DNA of 64,000 nucleotides from Alligator mississippiensis. Taxonomy: Eukaryota; Chordata; Crocodylia; Alligatoridae. Position numbers and translations under genes: made by a program. Position 1 is the stretch's first letter; every line of letters starts with the position of its first letter. The stretch covers positions 361,355,829-361,419,828 of the forward strand of contig NC_081824.1 of NCBI RefSeq assembly GCF_030867095.1, given 5' to 3'. Below are positions 1 to 64,000 of the stretch, in pieces. The notes under the pieces are model-generated. The model did not search any database. It worked only from the letters and a program-made list of their open reading frames with translations, and was not told where the DNA came from.

Positions 1-453
1 TTTTGCAACTCAAAAGCCTTGTTTTACCTTCAAAACAAAAAACAATTTATCTTTACAATGTTGCTTTTGTACTTAGAAAGTAAACTCTCCTTGCCCAGAC
101 TGATTGCGTTCAGTTCTAAAGTTAATTAGAAGTTAAATGAAGGCAAAAAAGACCTGTATATTTTAAAGGGAAACAGCTTTCCTTTTGGTGGAGGTTAAGT
201 TTTTTTGGTTTTTTTTTTTTGGGTGGGGGCGGTGGGGGAGACAGGTTTGCTTCTTCATTTGTCTAATTCTAATCTTGTTTCAAAAACAGATCTCTTCTTC
301 CTTTTTTCTTGGTCTGATTTTCTGATATTGAACTGAGTTATGTTTTACAGCAGATCAGTTGAAAAACTTAACAAAAATATTTTTAATTGTTTAATGAACT
401 ACTGTGCAGTTATTAACCAATTAATGTATTTTATGGGTGTTAACTATCCTTAG
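1..453 (+). other. METTL21C: METTL21C intron (3' part)
   Basis: Non-coding, AT-rich sequence ending in a pyrimidine-containing acceptor with AG at 452-453. It carries a T/G-rich run near 196-240. No repeat or RNA gene is recognised. The upstream exons of METTL21C lie before the window. Confidence 0.75.
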
Positions 454-573
<120 letters not shown>

Positions 574-785
574 TAGTAAATTCTGATCAGTTCAATATAT
601 TTCCCGCGTGAGTTGGTGGTTAAGTCAGTTCTATGATGCTGTGGTTTAACCACTGTCACTGCAAATACTTTTAAGGAAAGTCCTTTAAGGAGTATGTCCC
701 CCACTGTGGGGACTGTGGGGGAGGTTGTCAGCTGAGTGACTGATGGCCAATCAATGTAAATTAAGGGAAGGTTATAGGGGGTTAA

Positions 786-1232
<447 letters not shown>

Positions 1233-2445
1233 AGAGGAAACAATGAAGGGAATAACAGCATTGATTCAACAGTAGCACTTCAAGGTTTAGAACAGTCTTA
1301 GCTGTGTATTAATACTTAAACCCATAGTTCTGTATTTTGCATTGCAATATATATGAAAAAAAGTCAGGTTGTATAACAAAAGTGTCAGAATAGAACTCAA
1401 CATCTGATTTATCTCATAAATGTATATGCATCATCTACTCAAACAGATTAACTTCACTTTAGCAGTGGTTAGTAACACACCGCAATCAGAAATTTATTCT
1501 AAAACTTTGTATGAACTATTAGATATAGCTACATTTTTTAATGTTTGCATATTTCTATATTGTTTTCAAAGCTGTTCTCTCACAAGTTTCATTTATGTAC
1601 TCTTGGAGAAACCAAGACAATTTTCAGCGTTGTCATTTATTTTTATTAATTATAAAAATTCCTTTAAAGCATCAGAGTGCACATGGTGTTTTTTGATCTT
1701 CAACTCTGCACATTTATTCTGCTGTGTTTTACATTTGTAACATTATTAAACATATATGTATAGCTTTACAATACCTGATTAAGATTTAACTGTCTGGCAC
1801 TTTTATACAATTATCAGTCCATCCAGATATTCAACTTCATACGGATTTTTGAAAGTTTGCCTGAAATTACTCCAAGATGAAGATTTACAAGAGCACCTCT
1901 GCATCAGCAATTCTGAGATAAACATTGTGACAGTTTGAAAGGTTTTTTTAAAAAAAAAATCAAATGTAAACTTTTATAAACAATACCAGTTAATGATGTT
2001 TTGTTATTTTTATCTAATAAATAAAAATTTAGCTACTCTTGATGTAGCTTTAAGGCCTTCATAAAATGAAAATGAAATTAAGATTAAACATGTTAAAACC
2101 CTGTCCACTGTAAAAAATACAGAACTTTTACAGGTTTGCAGTTAAAATTAACTGTTAAGAATTTAACATGCATGCAAAAAAGCCTTTTCCAATCATTTTC
2201 CAAATCCTTGGTGCTGGCACTTCTAGTACATCCATTGCCAGCAATAGGATGCACGCAAAGGAAACTCCCTGATGTCAGAAGTCTGGTTAACAGGTATTAA
2301 GCCACACCAGGGTGCCTTTACTGACAGACACACAATTTAATAATCAGCATTCAGTAATGAATGAAAACATGCGTTCTAATAACAAACTCATCTTTCTATA
2401 TTTGTCGATATAAAATCATTTCTTATGTTTACAACAATTAGTATT
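1233..2445. other. Convergent 3'-UTR region of METTL21C and TPP2
   Basis: Only 1,213 bp separate the two stop codons. The interval is AT-rich with no credible coding frame; the 106-aa frame at 1420-1740 resembles no protein I know. Both genes must end here, so their 3' UTRs may abut or overlap. Plus-strand polyadenylation candidates are ATTAAA near 1745 and overlapping AATAAA copies at 2016-2025. Minus-strand candidates (seen as TTTATT or TTTAAT on the plus strand) lie near 2336, 1709, 1637 and 1491. Confidence 0.7.
2016..2025 (+). terminator. METTL21C: Likely METTL21C polyadenylation signal
   Basis: Two overlapping canonical AATAAA hexamers occur about 785 bp after the METTL21C stop, in the sense orientation and followed by an AT-rich stretch. 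They are the best plus-strand candidates before the TPP2 coding region. Actual use cannot be seen from sequence. Confidence 0.5.
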
Positions 2446-63162
<60,717 letters not shown>

Positions 63163-63439
63163 TCAGTATTCACAGTTTTATATCGATGAGGTATTACAAA
63201 TAATTTAAGTAATAAACCAAAATAACAGAGTACATCTTTTGCCTATTTTACTATGGAAAATTATATTTTTCTGTAGTTTACAATAGAAGTTGAGAAATAC
63301 TTAGGTTTTTCTTCTTTGACAAAGCTGTTTGCTCTTTAGAGACTAAATGTGAATGCCAAGCAGCTACTAAGTATAGAAGAAACAACGATGTACTGGGAGC
63401 CCATTTCAGTCTACAATCAATTATTAAGAAATGCTTTAA

Positions 63440-63695
63440 TCCAAAGGAGATGGTTGGGGGAGGGAAGAACAACCCTTTTCAGCAGGCTTGCCACAAGTTA
63501 GCCCTATACCCTCACCAAGTGCCACTCCAATCTCCTTTCCCTGCTCAGTCTGCTGCTCTGGTTTCTGCTCCCTGTCTGATCTCCTGTTTTCCTTTCTGAT
63601 TCCTGGCCTATCTGCCACTGTGCTGCCTGTCCCTTCTCAAGTCTGCCGCATGCCACACCCAGAGGTTGCCCATGCCACTTGTGCGGTGCAGCTAT
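63440..63695. mobile_element. hAT-like element related to 30843-31029
   Basis: AACAACCCTTTTCAGCAGG, TTGCCACAAGTTAGCCC and the right-side CATGCCACACCCAGAGGTTG and CCATGCCACTTG match, in order, the landmarks of the 187-bp element at 30843. Ends are blurred. Confidence 0.5.
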
Positions 63696-64000
63696 ATATT
63701 AAAATATATTTTATTCAGTTGGAAAGAGTATCCACATTCCAAGTGTTGAATTGTCACATAATAAAGTCCAAGTTTTGTAAAACACCACAAATAGATCCGA
63801 AATATTTACTGTCAGCCTTCAGGTCACCCTAAATCAGCCTAAGACATGAGATATGACCTTCCCTGTCTATATTATACTTCCCAAAGTTTCTTATTTGTGA
63901 AGAGGAACCCTTATAGGATTCATCCGTAAACTACTAATCTCTTTTTCTGCATTTAATCTATACTTACTAGTAGCAGCAGAGAAAGAAGTACATCATAGAA

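Noticed and set aside
1420..1740. 106-aa frame downstream of METTL21C
   Set aside because: Within the 3' UTR; hydrophobic, AT-driven, no family recognised.
63961..64000. A further TPP2 exon at the window end
   Set aside because: A GTAAGT-like donor can be read on the minus strand, but the preceding codons do not match TPP2 and the phase does not fit the Gly codon split at 63146.

Overview
This is intron-rich vertebrate nuclear DNA, not a prokaryotic accessory region. It holds the tail-to-tail ends of two conserved genes. On the plus strand are the last two coding exons of METTL21C, a protein-lysine methyltransferase (454-1232). On the minus strand are the last 20 constitutive coding exons, plus one alternative exon, of TPP2 (tripeptidyl-peptidase II), running from 63146 down to its stop at 2446. 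TPP2 and METTL21C are also convergent neighbours in other amniotes such as human. The host looks like a non-avian reptile, most likely a crocodilian (a turtle is possible). Reasons are the long introns, abundant CR1 LINEs (some nearly intact), many non-autonomous hAT elements with GC-rich interiors, and the lack of any mammalian Alu, B1 or L1. This assignment is inference.

Layout: 1-1232 METTL21C 3' exons; 1233-2445 shared convergent 3'-UTR space; 2446-6019 last two TPP2 exons; 6020-19247 a 13.2 kb intron with nested hAT elements, a broken hAT transposase, CR1 and an L2-type LINE relic; 19248-24057 four exons, with a possible solo LTR between two of them; 24058-33962 a 9.9 kb intron full of DNA transposons and hairpins; 33963-34001 a 39-nt cassette exon; 34002-37313 an intron holding a large foldback; 37314-46183 seven exons with a 5'-truncated CR1 in one intron; 46184-51623 three further exons; 51624-59107 a 7.5 kb intron with a 2.6 kb CR1 inserted into an older hAT element; 59108-63146 the exons around the catalytic serine. 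The 5' part of TPP2 (promoter, catalytic Asp and His) lies beyond 64000.

The TPP2 reading frame was rebuilt exon by exon. All splice phases are compatible. Counting back from the stop puts the catalytic Ser of the GTSMSSP motif at residue 449, the human position, so the 867 residues encoded here show no net length change relative to human. Almost every other open frame is a chance frame in a GC-rich transposon interior or a piece of a transposon gene. I found no CRISPR, operon, bona fide tRNA or rRNA gene, and no evidence of a previously undescribed system. The notable items are the conserved cassette exon, a foldback of about 550 bp, several transposons with exact target-site duplications that give a relative insertion order, a CGGBP1-like transposase relic, and a pair of unclassified repeats.
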